Positions 8,398 through 17,359 of a stretch of DNA of 64,000 nt are shown piece by piece; positions within the stretch are counted from its first letter, which is position 1; every line of letters begins with the position of its first letter. The DNA is from AP-15 sp963799085. GTDB lineage: Bacteria > Pseudomonadota > Alphaproteobacteria > ATCC43930 > CGMCC-115725. The notes below the pieces were generated by a model that saw only the letters and a list, made by a program, of their open reading frames with translations, was not told where the DNA came from and did not search any database. The DNA lies in the NCBI GenBank assembly GCA_963799085.1, contig CAWCWA010000004.1, forward strand, positions 181,313 to 245,312, written 5' to 3'. A program made the translations under genes and the position numbers.

Positions 8398-10182
8398 ATG
8401 GATTACGATACTTGCCGCAGTCTGCCGGCGATGTTCTTCGCGGAGGCCGAGCAACGCGGCAACAAGCCCTTTCTGTGGGCCAAACGCGCCGGAAGGTACG
8501 AACCCGTCTCTTGGGAGGAGGCGGCGCGGGCGGTGCGCCGGGCGGCGCTGGGGCTGCGGTCCCTGGGGATCGGACCCGGCGAGCGCGTCGGGCTCGTCGC
8601 GGAAAACCGCCCGGAATGGGTGATCGCGGACCTCGCAATCATGAGCGCGGGTGCTGTCACGGTGCCGGCCTATGTGACGAATGGCGTCGAAGACCACCGT
8701 CATGTGTTCGACAACAGCAGCCTTGTCGCGGTCATCGTGTCCAAGCCTGCGCTGTCGGCGCGGGTGCTAGCGGCGGCGAACCAGGTCGATTCGGTAAGGA
8801 CAGTGGTCGCGATTGAGCCGGCGGCGGGGCAGGCGAGCAGCGTCGACGTCCTCCCTTGGGATGAGCTGATGGCGCGCGGCGCCGAACAGGTCGACGACAC
8901 CGACGAGATCGTCGCGGCATTGGCGCCCGACGACATCGCCTGCCTTATCTACACCTCCGGCACCGGCGGCACTCCGAAAGGGGTGATGACGACGCATCGC
9001 AACATCCTGTCGAATTGCCGGGGCGCCTATCGCCTGCTGCAGATGTTGGGGTTGGGCGACGAGGTTTTCCTGAGCTTTCTGCCGCTGTCGCATTCCTACG
9101 AACACACCGCCGGGATGATGTTTCCAATCTCCCTTGGCGCGCAGGTCTATTTCGCCGAAGGGGCGGAAACGCTCGCCGCCAACCTCATGGAGGCGCGGCC
9201 GACAATCATGACCGCTGTGCCGCGGCTCTACGAGACGCTGCACCGGCGCATCCTGCTCGGCGTCGAGCGCAAGGGCGGCTCGGCGCGGTGGCTCTTCGAC
9301 AAGGCGGGCGCGATCGGGCGCAAGCGGATATCAGGCGGCCGGCTTTCGCTCGGCGAGCGCCTCGCCGACCCGCTGCTCGACTGGCTGGTGCGGGCCGGGC
9401 TGCGCCGACGCTTCGGCGGCCGGCTGAAGGCGATGGTCTCGGGCGGCGCGCCGCTCAACCCCGACATCGGCAGCTTCTTTCTGGCGCTTGGCGTCAACCT
9501 GCTGCAGGGCTACGGCCAGACTGAGGCGGGTCCGGTAATCAGCTGCAACTCGCCGGCGCGGATCAAGATCGAGACCGTCGGGCCGCCGCTCGACGGGGTC
9601 GACGTGCGGATTGCTGAAGACGGCGAGATCCTGGTCGCCGGCGACAACGTCATGAAGGGCTACTGGAACGATCTGGCGGCGAGCGCGCGCGCGATCCAGG
9701 ACGACTGGCTGCACACCGGCGATGTCGGGCGGATCGACGCCGACGGCTATATCCGGATCACCGACCGCAAGCGCGACTTCATCAAGAGTTCGGGCGGCGA
9801 GATGATCTCGCCGGCGCGGGTCGAGGGCTATCTGACGCTCGAACCCGAAATCGCCCAGGCGATGGCGTTCGGCGACCGGCGGCCCTACCTGGTCGCCATC
9901 CTCGTGCCGGATGCGGAATTCGTCGCCGGTTTCGCCGGACAGGAAGGGCCGGCCGCACCCGACGACCCGAGGATCGCCAAGGCGCTGGCGGCCTCGGTGG
10001 CGCGGGTCAACGGCCAGCTGTCGCCGGTTGAGCGGGTGCGCCGTTTCGTCATCGCGACCGAGCCCTTCACGATCGCCAATGGGCAGATGACGCCGACGCT
10101 CAAGATCCGGCGCCATGTGATCCGCGAGGCCTATAATGGCGCGCTCGACGCGCTCTATGACGGCAAGGGCATCGCCGCCTGA
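8398..10182 (+). CDS. Long-chain fatty acid--CoA ligase (AMP-forming)
   Basis: A 594-residue ANL-superfamily enzyme that activates long-chain fatty acids through an acyl-AMP to acyl-CoA. It has the AMP-binding loop YTSGTGGTPKG at about residue 185, the linker motif LLQGYGQTEAGP, DWLHTGDVGRIDADGYIRITDRKRDF-type adenylate-binding region and a C-terminal domain. The closest family type is the FadD15-like long-chain ligase. The P-loop has Gly where Thr is usual (SGTTG), a tolerated change. GGGAGGGAG precedes the ATG. It is followed after 21 bases by a beta-lactamase-like hydrolase gene, perhaps co-transcribed. Confidence 0.92.
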   Translation: MDYDTCRSLPAMFFAEAEQRGNKPFLWAKRAGRYEPVSWEEAARAVRRAALGLRSLGIGPGERVGLVAENRPEWVIADLAIMSAGAVTVPAYVTNGVEDHRHVFDNSSLVAVIVSKPALSARVLAAANQVDSVRTVVAIEPAAGQASSVDVLPWDELMARGAEQVDDTDEIVAALAPDDIACLIYTSGTGGTPKGVMTTHRNILSNCRGAYRLLQMLGLGDEVFLSFLPLSHSYEHTAGMMFPISLGAQVYFAEGAETLAANLMEARPTIMTAVPRLYETLHRRILLGVERKGGSARWLFDKAGAIGRKRISGGRLSLGERLADPLLDWLVRAGLRRRFGGRLKAMVSGGAPLNPDIGSFFLALGVNLLQGYGQTEAGPVISCNSPARIKIETVGPPLDGVDVRIAEDGEILVAGDNVMKGYWNDLAASARAIQDDWLHTGDVGRIDADGYIRITDRKRDFIKSSGGEMISPARVEGYLTLEPEIAQAMAFGDRRPYLVAILVPDAEFVAGFAGQEGPAAPDDPRIAKALAASVARVNGQLSPVERVRRFVIATEPFTIANGQMTPTLKIRRHVIREAYNGALDALYDGKGIAA

Positions 10183-10203
10183 GCAGCAGGTAGGAAACAA
10201 CTA

Positions 10204-11377
10204 ATGCCGCAGCTTTCGCAGATCGACCGGGTTTTCGAGGACGCCGTTGGCCACGGCAACGTGCCGGGGGTGGTGGCGACGGCAGCGACCCGCAAGGGTG
10301 TCGTCTACGAGGGCGCCTTTGGCAGGCGGGCGCTTCCCGACGGGGCCAGCATGACCGGCGACACCGTTTTCTGGATCGCCTCGATGACCAAGGCCGTGAC
10401 TTCGACGGCGGCGATGCAGCTTGTAGAACAGGGGAAACTTTCGCTCGACGGGTCGGTGGCCGACGTGCTGCCCGAACTCGCCTCGCCGCAGGTGCTTGAA
10501 GGTTTCGACCCCGCCGGCGAGCCGCGGCTGCGGACGGCGCGGCGGCCGATCACCTTGCGCCACCTGCTGACTCATACGGCGGGCTTTTGCTACGCGATCT
10601 GGAACCCGGATATCGGCCGCTACATCGAAAAGGCCGCGGTTCCGGATTTGATGACCTGCCAGGACGCGGCGCTGGCGTTGCCGCTCATGTTCGACCCCGG
10701 CGAAAAGTGGGATTACGGCATCAACATCGACTGGGTGGGCAAGGCGGTCGAACGGGTAAGCGGCGTGCGGCTCGGCAATTATCTCGCCGAGCGCCTGTTC
10801 GCGCCGATCGGGATGAAGGACACCGGCTTTGCCTTGATGCCGGAACGCCGCGCCCGGCTGACCGCGGTACACGCCCGAGACGCAAGCGGCGCGCTCTCGG
10901 TGATCCCGTTCGAGATGCCGCAGGAACCCGAATTCGAGATGGGCGGTGGCGGACTTCTACGGCACCGCGGCCGATTATCTGGCCTTCGCCCGGCTGTTTA
11001 TCGACGAGGGTCGTGCGGCCGGCGGGGAACAGGTATTGCGGCCCGAGACGGTGCGGCTGATGACGCAGAATGCGATTGGCGGTCTTGACGTGCAATTGCT
11101 GCGCACAGCGATGCCGGCCTATTCGAACGACGCCGAGTTCTTTCCCGGCATGGTCAAGAAATGGGGCTTGGGCTTCATGATCTCGACCCGTCCGGTGCCG
11201 GGCGGGCGTGCTGCTGGCAGCCTTGCCTGGGCGGGGCTAGCCAACACCTATTTCTGGATCGACCCGGCAAAGGGCGTGGCGGGCGGCATCCTGATGCAGT
11301 TGATCCCGTTCGCCGACCCGAAGGCCCTCGCCCTCTTCGACCGGTTCGAAAAGGCGGTCTACGCGGCGTTGGGTTGA
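10204..11377 (+). CDS. Serine hydrolase, beta-lactamase/class C family (frameshifted)
   Basis: The product is a penicillin-binding-protein-like esterase or beta-lactamase of about 390 residues. The nucleophile motif SMTK is at residue 60 and the second motif Tyr-x-Asn appears as YGIN at residue 171. The C-terminal part keeps LAWAGLANTYFWIDP. Such proteins act as esterases, peptidases or transesterases more often than as antibiotic resistance enzymes. The frame is broken near 10955: EFEMGGGG continues in another frame as FYGTAADYLAFARLF, so one base is inserted or lost. The rest is intact, which favours a sequence error. The start follows fadD by 21 bases. Confidence 0.85.
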
Positions 11378-11378
11378 G

Positions 11379-12224
11379 TCACTTCTCGGGCTCGATCAGG
11401 CCCTGCACGAACCAGCGCTGCATCAATAGCACGATCGCCACCGGCGGCAGCATCGCCAGGAGTGCGGTCGCCATCACGAGGTGCCACGCGGTTTGTGCAT
11501 CGCCATTGCCGATCATTTGGCGGATGCCGATCACAATCGTCGTCATGCCGGGGGTGTTGGTGATGAGCAGCGGCCAGAGATACTGGTTCCAGCCATAGAT
11601 GAAGAGGATCACGAAGAGCGCCGCGATATTGGTGCGCGACAGCGGAACAACGATGTCGGTGAGAAAGCGCCACGGGCCGGCGCCGTCAAGCTTCGCCGCC
11701 TCGACCAATTCGTCGGGGATCGTCAGAAAGAACTGGCGGAACAGCAAGGTCGCCGTCGCCGAGGCGATCAGCGGCAGCGCCAGCCCGGCGCGGGTATCAA
11801 CCAAGGCGAGATCGGCGGCGACCTGATATGTCGGGATGATCCGCACCTCGACCGGCAGCATCAGGGTCACGAAGATCGCCCAGAAACAGAGCCGGCGCAG
11901 CGGAAAGCGGAAAAATACGACGGCGTAGGCGGAGGGCAGCGAGATCGCGATCTTGCCGATGGCGATCGTCAGAGCCATGACGAGGCTGTTCGCCATCATC
12001 TGCGCGACCGGCTGTCCACTGGTGCGAGCGGTGCCCTCAGTCATTGCCTCTCGCCAATTGGCCAGCAGATGCGGCCCGGGGAGGAGCGTCATCGGCGCGT
12101 CGAGGATGTCGGCGAGGCTTAGGCTCGAAGCGACAAAGGCGACGTAGACCGGGAACAGCACCAGCGCGATCCCCGCCCACAGGATCGCGTGCGGTATCCA
12201 GGCGCCTTTTCCGGAGCCCGCCAC
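11379..12224 (-). CDS. ugpE: ABC transporter permease UgpE (glycerol-3-phosphate type)
   Basis: A 281-residue inner-membrane permease of the carbohydrate CUT1 family with six predicted helices. The cytoplasmic EAA loop that contacts the ATPase reads EAAKLDGAGPWRFLTDIVVP. Similarity is to UgpE, the sn-glycerol-3-phosphate or glycerophosphodiester permease. It is the last gene of ugpB-ugpA-ugpE, ten bases after ugpA, and ends two bases from the convergent hydrolase gene. No ATPase gene ugpC follows, so the ATP-binding subunit must be encoded elsewhere. Confidence 0.9.
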   Translation of the reverse strand: MAGSGKGAWIPHAILWAGIALVLFPVYVAFVASSLSLADILDAPMTLLPGPHLLANWREAMTEGTARTSGQPVAQMMANSLVMALTIAIGKIAISLPSAYAVVFFRFPLRRLCFWAIFVTLMLPVEVRIIPTYQVAADLALVDTRAGLALPLIASATATLLFRQFFLTIPDELVEAAKLDGAGPWRFLTDIVVPLSRTNIAALFVILFIYGWNQYLWPLLITNTPGMTTIVIGIRQMIGNGDAQTAWHLVMATALLAMLPPVAIVLLMQRWFVQGLIEPEK

Positions 12225-12233
12225 GCCGCCCGC

Positions 12234-13118
12234 TTACCCGTAATGGACGTGCCGCTCGACGAAGCGGAACTGAAGCGTGGTCAGAGCGATGACGATCGCC
12301 ATCAGAATCACCGACTGCGCTGCCGAGCCGCCGATGTCGAGCCCGACGACGCCGTCGTACCAGACCCGGTAGACAAGGATTTCGGTCGCCTTCGCCGGTC
12401 CACCTTGGGTCACGTTCTGAATGATGCCAAAGGTGTCGAAGAAGGCGTAGACGATGTTGACGACCAGGAGAAAAAAGCTGGTCGGCGCCAAGAGCGGGAA
12501 GGTGATCCCCCAGAAGCGGCGCTGCGGTCCCGCGCCGTCGAGTGCCGCGGCTTCGAGGAGCGTCGTCGGGACCGCCTGCAACCCTGCAAGGAAGAACAGG
12601 AAATTGTAGCTGATCTGCTTCCAGGCTGCGGCGAGGATCACGAGAAGCAACGCCTGCCGGCTGTTCAACAGATAATTCCAGTCGACCCCGGCCCGGCGCA
12701 GCAGCGCTGCGACGACGCCGAGGCTGGGGTTGAACAGGAACAGCCACAACACGCCGGCAATCGCCGGAGCTATCGCGTAGGGCAGCATCAGAACGGTCTT
12801 GTAGAAGCCGGCGAACCGCACGACCGCAGCAGCCGCCGTCGCGAACAACAGTCCCGCGGCCAGCGCGAGAATCCCTACGGCGAGGCTGAACACAACCGTC
12901 ACCTCGACCGACCCGAGGTAGGCGGAATCGCCGAGGACGGCGCGGAAATTTTCAAGCCCGACAAATCGCGTCGCGAGGCCGAAAGCGTCCTCGCGCCGCA
13001 GCGATTGCAGGATCGCCTGCGCCGCCGGCCACAGAAAGAAGACTAACGTGACCGCGAGCTGCGGCAGCAACAGCATCGCCGGAAACAGCCGGCCGGGAAA
13101 GAGCGCGCGGCGCTCCAT
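12234..13118 (-). CDS. ugpA: ABC transporter permease UgpA (glycerol-3-phosphate type)
   Basis: A 294-residue partner permease with six helices. The EAA loop is EAAALDGAGPQRRFWGITFP and the C-terminus keeps TQGGPAKATEILVYRVWYDG, typical of UgpA. The start MERRALFPGRLFPAM at 13118 was chosen because longer versions would overlap the end of ugpB. With UgpE it forms the membrane channel for substrate delivered by UgpB. Confidence 0.9.
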   Translation of the reverse strand: MERRALFPGRLFPAMLLLPQLAVTLVFFLWPAAQAILQSLRREDAFGLATRFVGLENFRAVLGDSAYLGSVEVTVVFSLAVGILALAAGLLFATAAAAVVRFAGFYKTVLMLPYAIAPAIAGVLWLFLFNPSLGVVAALLRRAGVDWNYLLNSRQALLLVILAAAWKQISYNFLFFLAGLQAVPTTLLEAAALDGAGPQRRFWGITFPLLAPTSFFLLVVNIVYAFFDTFGIIQNVTQGGPAKATEILVYRVWYDGVVGLDIGGSAAQSVILMAIVIALTTLQFRFVERHVHYG

Positions 13119-13134
13119 CGGCGGCTTAATGACG

Positions 13135-14448
13135 CTATTGCCGCGTGTTCTGTTCGAACTGGCGCAAGAGCGCGTTGCCGCGTTTGACCGCGTTGTCGAG
13201 GGCGGCCTGCGCACCCTCTTTTCCGGCGAAGACCGCCTCCAGATCCTCGGCGATGAGGTCGCGGATCTGCACCAGATTGCCGAGGCGCAGGCCGCGCGAA
13301 TTTTCGGTCGGTGGTTTCCGCGTCATCTCTATGACCGGGATCTCGCGGCCGGGGTTCTTTTCATAAAAGCCCGAGGCCTTGGTCGCCTCGTAGGCGGCCT
13401 TGGTGATCGGCAGGTAGCCCGTCTCCTCGAGCAGGGTCTGCTGCAAGCCTGTTTGCGACAAGAAGGTGAAGAACTTGGCAACCCCCTTGTATTCGGCCGC
13501 CGTCTTGCCCCCCATGACCCAGAGGCTGGCGCCGCCGATGATCGAATTCTGCGGCGCCCCGGCGACATCGGGGTAATAAGGCAGTTCGGCCATGCCGAAC
13601 GGAAACTTTGCGCCGGCCTTGAAGATCCCGTAGGCGCCGGACGAAGTCTGGATCATGCCGCACTCGCCGTTAACGAACTTGCCCTCGGGCTGGGTTGTGC
13701 GCCCGCCATAGTCGAAGCTCTTGTCCTGCTGCGCCTTGGCCAGGTTGGCGATGTGCCGCACGACGGTCGGGTTGTTGATTTCGAGTTCGGCGTCGGCGCC
13801 GGCAAAGCCGTCGGCCTTGGAGGCGAAGGGGAGGTTGTGCCAGGCGCTGAACTGTTCGAGCTGGGTCCAGCTGATCCACCCTGCGGTCAGGCCGCATGGG
13901 ATACCAGCGGCGCGCAGTTTTTCCGCGACGGCGAAGGTCTCGGGCCAGGTCTCTGGCGGCTTGTCGGGATCGAGCCCAGCCTTCCTGAAGGCGTCCTTGT
14001 TCCAATAGGCGATCGCGGTCGAGCTGTTGAACGGCAAAGACAGCGTCCGGCCGTCATTGGTGCTGTAATAGGCCGTCACCGCCGGCAGATAGGCGCCGGG
14101 GTCGAACGGTTCGCCGGCATCCTTCATCAACTGGTAGACCGGCATGACCGCCCCTTTCGCCGCCATCATCGTCGCTGTGCCGACCTCGAAAATCTGGATG
14201 ATGTGCGGCGCATTACCGGCGCGATAGGCGGCGATTCCGGCGTTCATCGTCTCGGCGTAAGAGCCTTTGAACACCGGTACGATCTTGTAGTCGGTCTGCG
14301 AGGCGTTGAAGCCGGCGGCGATCTTGTTGACCCGCTCGCCATTGACCGAGGTCATCGCGTGCCACCATTGCAGCGGGATCGGATCGGCGTGCGCGGCTGC
14401 GAAGGTCGCGGCCATGCTTGCTGCAACGGCCAGAATCAGACCTCTCAT
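13135..14448 (-). CDS. ugpB: Periplasmic glycerol-3-phosphate-binding protein UgpB
   Basis: A 437-residue extracellular solute-binding protein with a Sec signal peptide (MRGLILAVAASMAATFAAAHA) and mature start DPIPLQWWHAM. Ligand-loop signatures of UgpB are present: YYSTNDGRTLSLPFNSST, AYWNKDAFRKAGLDPDKPP and the C-terminal SRGLRLGN. In characterised systems it binds sn-glycerol-3-phosphate or glycerophosphocholine. A role in phosphorus or phosphocholine salvage is inferred; the pmtA gene at 59 kb shows that the cell makes phosphatidylcholine. It is the first gene of ugpBAE, divergent from the YgjP-type gene across 115 bases. Confidence 0.92.
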   Translation of the reverse strand: MRGLILAVAASMAATFAAAHADPIPLQWWHAMTSVNGERVNKIAAGFNASQTDYKIVPVFKGSYAETMNAGIAAYRAGNAPHIIQIFEVGTATMMAAKGAVMPVYQLMKDAGEPFDPGAYLPAVTAYYSTNDGRTLSLPFNSSTAIAYWNKDAFRKAGLDPDKPPETWPETFAVAEKLRAAGIPCGLTAGWISWTQLEQFSAWHNLPFASKADGFAGADAELEINNPTVVRHIANLAKAQQDKSFDYGGRTTQPEGKFVNGECGMIQTSSGAYGIFKAGAKFPFGMAELPYYPDVAGAPQNSIIGGASLWVMGGKTAAEYKGVAKFFTFLSQTGLQQTLLEETGYLPITKAAYEATKASGFYEKNPGREIPVIEMTRKPPTENSRGLRLGNLVQIRDLIAEDLEAVFAGKEGAQAALDNAVKRGNALLRQFEQNTRQ

Positions 14449-14563
14449 CCCCTTCCCCCTGCGGCGTTGCGCTGACCTAACGGCAACGGGGTTGCGAAAT
14501 CAAGACAAGTGCCGAAAGCTTTTATGACAGCATCCGTTGTGCTTGCCGAACAGGAGCCCAAGC

Positions 14564-15319
14564 GTGAGCTTTCGCGCCACTGCCGCCGATCCGAAGCCGA
14601 TGCGCGGCGCGTCGGCCATAGAGGAGATTTGCCGGCAGGCGATGGCGCTCGATCTGGGGGCGCCGCTCTCGGTGCGCGTGAGCCCGCGGGCGCGGCGGGT
14701 TGGGCTCAGGATCGACGCTGCCGAGCGCACCGTCGAACTTGTGTTGCCGAAGGGTGTCGCGCCCGATGTGGGACTGCGCTTTCTAGCGGCCAAGCGCGGC
14801 TGGGTCGCGGCGCGGCTCGAGACGCTGCCGCGGCAGGTGCCGTTCGTCGAGGGTGCGGTTGTGCCGGTGCTGGGCTTGCCGCACCGCATCTGCCGCGAAC
14901 TCGATCCGACGGCGCCGATCGCGGCGATTGTCGCGGGCGAGATCCGCGTGCGTGGCGATCCCCGGCATTTGCCGCGGCGGGTGCGCGACCATCTGGTGGA
15001 CTTGGCGCGCGACGAACTGGCAGGGCGCGCCCGCCCGCTTGCCGCCCGCATCGGGCGCAAGGTGGCGCGGGTCGGGGTGCGCGACACCAAGAGCCGCTGG
15101 GGAAGCTGTTCGGGTCGCGGCAATCTGTCGTTCAGCTGGCGGCTGATCCTGACCCCGGAGCCGGTCATCGATTACGTCGTCGCGCATGAGGTGTCCCATC
15201 TCGTCGAGATGAACCACGGTCCCCGCTTCTGGCGCCTGCTGGCGAGCATGGTGTCCGACATCGATGCCCCGCAGGCCTGGCTCAAACAGCACCGCGGCCG
15301 GCTGTTCTCTTACGGTTGA
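14564..15319 (+). CDS. YgjP-like metallopeptidase domain protein (DUF45/M48)
   Basis: A 251-residue protein with the zinc motif HEVSHL at residue 208 and the third-ligand region HGPRFWRLL, plus the family hallmark DTKSRWGSCS. The family includes E. coli YgjP; the role is unknown, possibly proteolysis linked to nucleic-acid processing. The GTG at 14564 was taken as start because AGGAG lies seven bases upstream; an upstream TTG is possible. Its last ten bases overlap the convergent ampG gene. Confidence 0.85.
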   Translation: MSFRATAADPKPMRGASAIEEICRQAMALDLGAPLSVRVSPRARRVGLRIDAAERTVELVLPKGVAPDVGLRFLAAKRGWVAARLETLPRQVPFVEGAVVPVLGLPHRICRELDPTAPIAAIVAGEIRVRGDPRHLPRRVRDHLVDLARDELAGRARPLAARIGRKVARVGVRDTKSRWGSCSGRGNLSFSWRLILTPEPVIDYVVAHEVSHLVEMNHGPRFWRLLASMVSDIDAPQAWLKQHRGRLFSYG

Positions 15320-16722
15320 GCGACCCTCCCGCCCGGAGTGGTTTCGTTAGAGCGCATGATCCAGACGAGGACGCCGAGACTCGGCAGGCAGGCGATCGTG
15401 CTGACGACAAAGAACGGCGCCCAGCCGAGCCGCTCGGCCAAATAGCCGCCCGAGGCGGCGAGCACATTCATTCCGACCGTCGCCAACGAGGACAGGAGCG
15501 CGTATTGCGTCGCGGTGAAAGCGCGGCTGCACAGCGCCGAGAGGTAGGCGACGAAGGCGGCCGACGCCATGCCGCCGGTCAGATTCTCGCCGCCGATCGT
15601 GAAGGCGAGCATGCCGACATCGTGTCCGGCCCAGACCTGCAGCACGTACATCAGGTTGGACAGCGCCTGCAGCCCGCCGCCGAGCAGGAGCGCGGCGAAC
15701 ACCCCGAGCCGCAGGACCAAGACTCCGCCGAGCGCCACCCCGGCGAGGGTCGCGATCACGCCATAGACCTTGGCGATCGTCGCCACCTCGACCTTGGTAA
15801 AGCCGAGACCGACGTAAAGCGGGTTTGACATCGAGCCGGCGAGCGCGTCGCCGAACTTGTAGAGAACAATGAAGGCGACGATCGCGGCGAGCCGGGCAGC
15901 GCCGTTTCGCCGGAACAAATCGAGGAAGGGCGCCGCCACCGCGCGCAGGAGCCACACCTTCGCCCGCGCCACCGCGCTGTCGCCGGGCAGCCATTCTGGC
16001 GGCTGCACCCCGCCGGGCTCCGGGGTAAGCCACACCGTCGCCATCCCGACGAACATCAGGGCGGCCATCACCGCATAGGCGAACCGCCAGCCGCCGAAGC
16101 TCGCCGCGTAGAGCGCGCCCGCACCCGAGGCGAGCATGCCGAAGCGGTAGCCCCATTGCGTCGCCGCCGCACCCGCACCCTGTTCCTCGGGTGACAACAA
16201 CTCGATCCGGAAGGCGTCGATGACAATGTCCTGGCTCGCCGACAGAAAGGCTACGACAACCGCCGCCAGCGCGGTCGCGACAGGATCGTTCCTCGGATCT
16301 GTCATGCCGAGGGCGAGGATTGCCAAGACCAGCAGGAACTGGATCGTCAGCGCCCAGCTCCGACGCCGCCCGAGCCAAGCGGTCAGAAACGGGATCGGCA
16401 ACCGGTCGATCAGTGGCGACCAGCACCATTTGAGGCTGTAGGAGAAGCGCACGAGGCCGAAGAGCCCGATCGCGGTCAGCGAGACGCCGGCCTCGGCAAG
16501 CCAGTACGACAACGTCCCAAAGGTCAACGCCAGCGGTAGCCCACTGGCGAAGCCCATCAGCAGGATCGCGATCAGCCGCGGCTCACGATAGACCGCGAGG
16601 GCGGAAAGCCAGCTCTTGCTGCGTGATCGAGATCGAACGCCGAGCGCCCTCTGGCCCCGGTCCTGTCCCAGCCGGTGGGGGAGGTTCGGCGCCCGCGAAG
16701 GCGAAGGACGAGGTTTCCCCAC
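15310..16722 (-). CDS. ampG: AmpG-family muropeptide/MFS permease
   Basis: A major-facilitator protein with about 12 helices. It shows AmpG features: ILLMGFASGLPLALTFGTLSYWLAE near the N-terminus, LGRRRSWALTIQ, ASQDIVIDAFRIELL and the C-terminal TATQYALLSSLATVG. AmpG imports anhydromuropeptides from the periplasm for murein recycling. The long N-terminus before LAVYREPRLIAILL is unusual; the only clear in-frame start is a GTG at 16722, 30 bases after the cyclophilin stop, so the start is uncertain. The 3' end overlaps the ygjP-like gene by ten bases. Confidence 0.88.
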   Translation of the reverse strand: MGKPRPSPSRAPNLPHRLGQDRGQRALGVRSRSRSKSWLSALAVYREPRLIAILLMGFASGLPLALTFGTLSYWLAEAGVSLTAIGLFGLVRFSYSLKWCWSPLIDRLPIPFLTAWLGRRRSWALTIQFLLVLAILALGMTDPRNDPVATALAAVVVAFLSASQDIVIDAFRIELLSPEEQGAGAAATQWGYRFGMLASGAGALYAASFGGWRFAYAVMAALMFVGMATVWLTPEPGGVQPPEWLPGDSAVARAKVWLLRAVAAPFLDLFRRNGAARLAAIVAFIVLYKFGDALAGSMSNPLYVGLGFTKVEVATIAKVYGVIATLAGVALGGVLVLRLGVFAALLLGGGLQALSNLMYVLQVWAGHDVGMLAFTIGGENLTGGMASAAFVAYLSALCSRAFTATQYALLSSLATVGMNVLAASGGYLAERLGWAPFFVVSTIACLPSLGVLVWIMRSNETTPGGRVAQP

Positions 16723-16751
16723 CGGCCCCGGGGTTGCTACGGCTTCTTGGC

Positions 16752-17294
16752 CTACTCGGCGTCGGCGGCGACCTGCATTTTGACGATGCGGTCGGGGTTG
16801 CTGACCGTGCCGTTCCGGGCCGGATCGCCCTTCTTGATCTGGTCGATGTATTCCATGCCGGAAACGACCTTGCCCCAGATTGTGTACTTGCCGTCGAGCG
16901 AGCGCTCGGGCGCGAACATGATGAAGAATTGGCTGTCGGCGCTGTCGGGATCGGAGGCGCGCGCCATCGAGACCGTGCCGCGGACATGCTTTTCGTTCGA
17001 GAATTCCGCCTTGAGCTTGTGGCCGGAACCGCCGGTCCCGTCGCCGCGCGGATCGCCGGTCTGGGCCATGAAGCCGCCGATCACCCGGTGAAACGCGATG
17101 CCGTCGTAGAAGCCGCGCCGCACCAAGGCTTTGATCTGCGCCACTGTCTGCGGCGCCAGATCGGGCCGCATCTCGATGACGACGCGGCCCGTCGGCACGT
17201 CCAGATAAAGCGTGTTTTCGAGATCTGCCGCCATCGCCCTGCCTCCGAAAAAGAGCGCCGTGATGAGCAGGAAAAGCCGACCCAACGCTGCCAC
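16752..17294 (-). CDS. Peptidyl-prolyl cis-trans isomerase, cyclophilin type, exported
   Basis: A cyclophilin that speeds proline isomerisation during folding. The core shows FYDGIAFHRVIGGFMAQTGD with the catalytic Arg, and SADSQFFIMFAP. A signal peptide precedes the domain (VAALGRLFLLITALFFGGRAMA, cut before ADLENT), so the protein is probably periplasmic. The GTG at 17294 was chosen because AGGAAA precedes it and it begins the signal peptide; the open frame extends to 17381 but then overlaps the next gene's stop. The mature domain is about 158 residues, normal for a single-domain PpiA/PpiB. Confidence 0.88.
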   Translation of the reverse strand: MAALGRLFLLITALFFGGRAMAADLENTLYLDVPTGRVVIEMRPDLAPQTVAQIKALVRRGFYDGIAFHRVIGGFMAQTGDPRGDGTGGSGHKLKAEFSNEKHVRGTVSMARASDPDSADSQFFIMFAPERSLDGKYTIWGKVVSGMEYIDQIKKGDPARNGTVSNPDRIVKMQVAADAE

Positions 17295-17359
17295 TACCGA
17301 TTTCCTGTCGAGCAAAACGGGGCCGACCTTACGCGAAGCGGCGGCACCGCGATACTCGT

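Noticed and set aside
10204..11377. A true antibiotic-resistance beta-lactamase.
   Set aside because: The family of serine esterases and beta-lactamase-like hydrolases shares SxxK and YxN; nothing here points to resistance.
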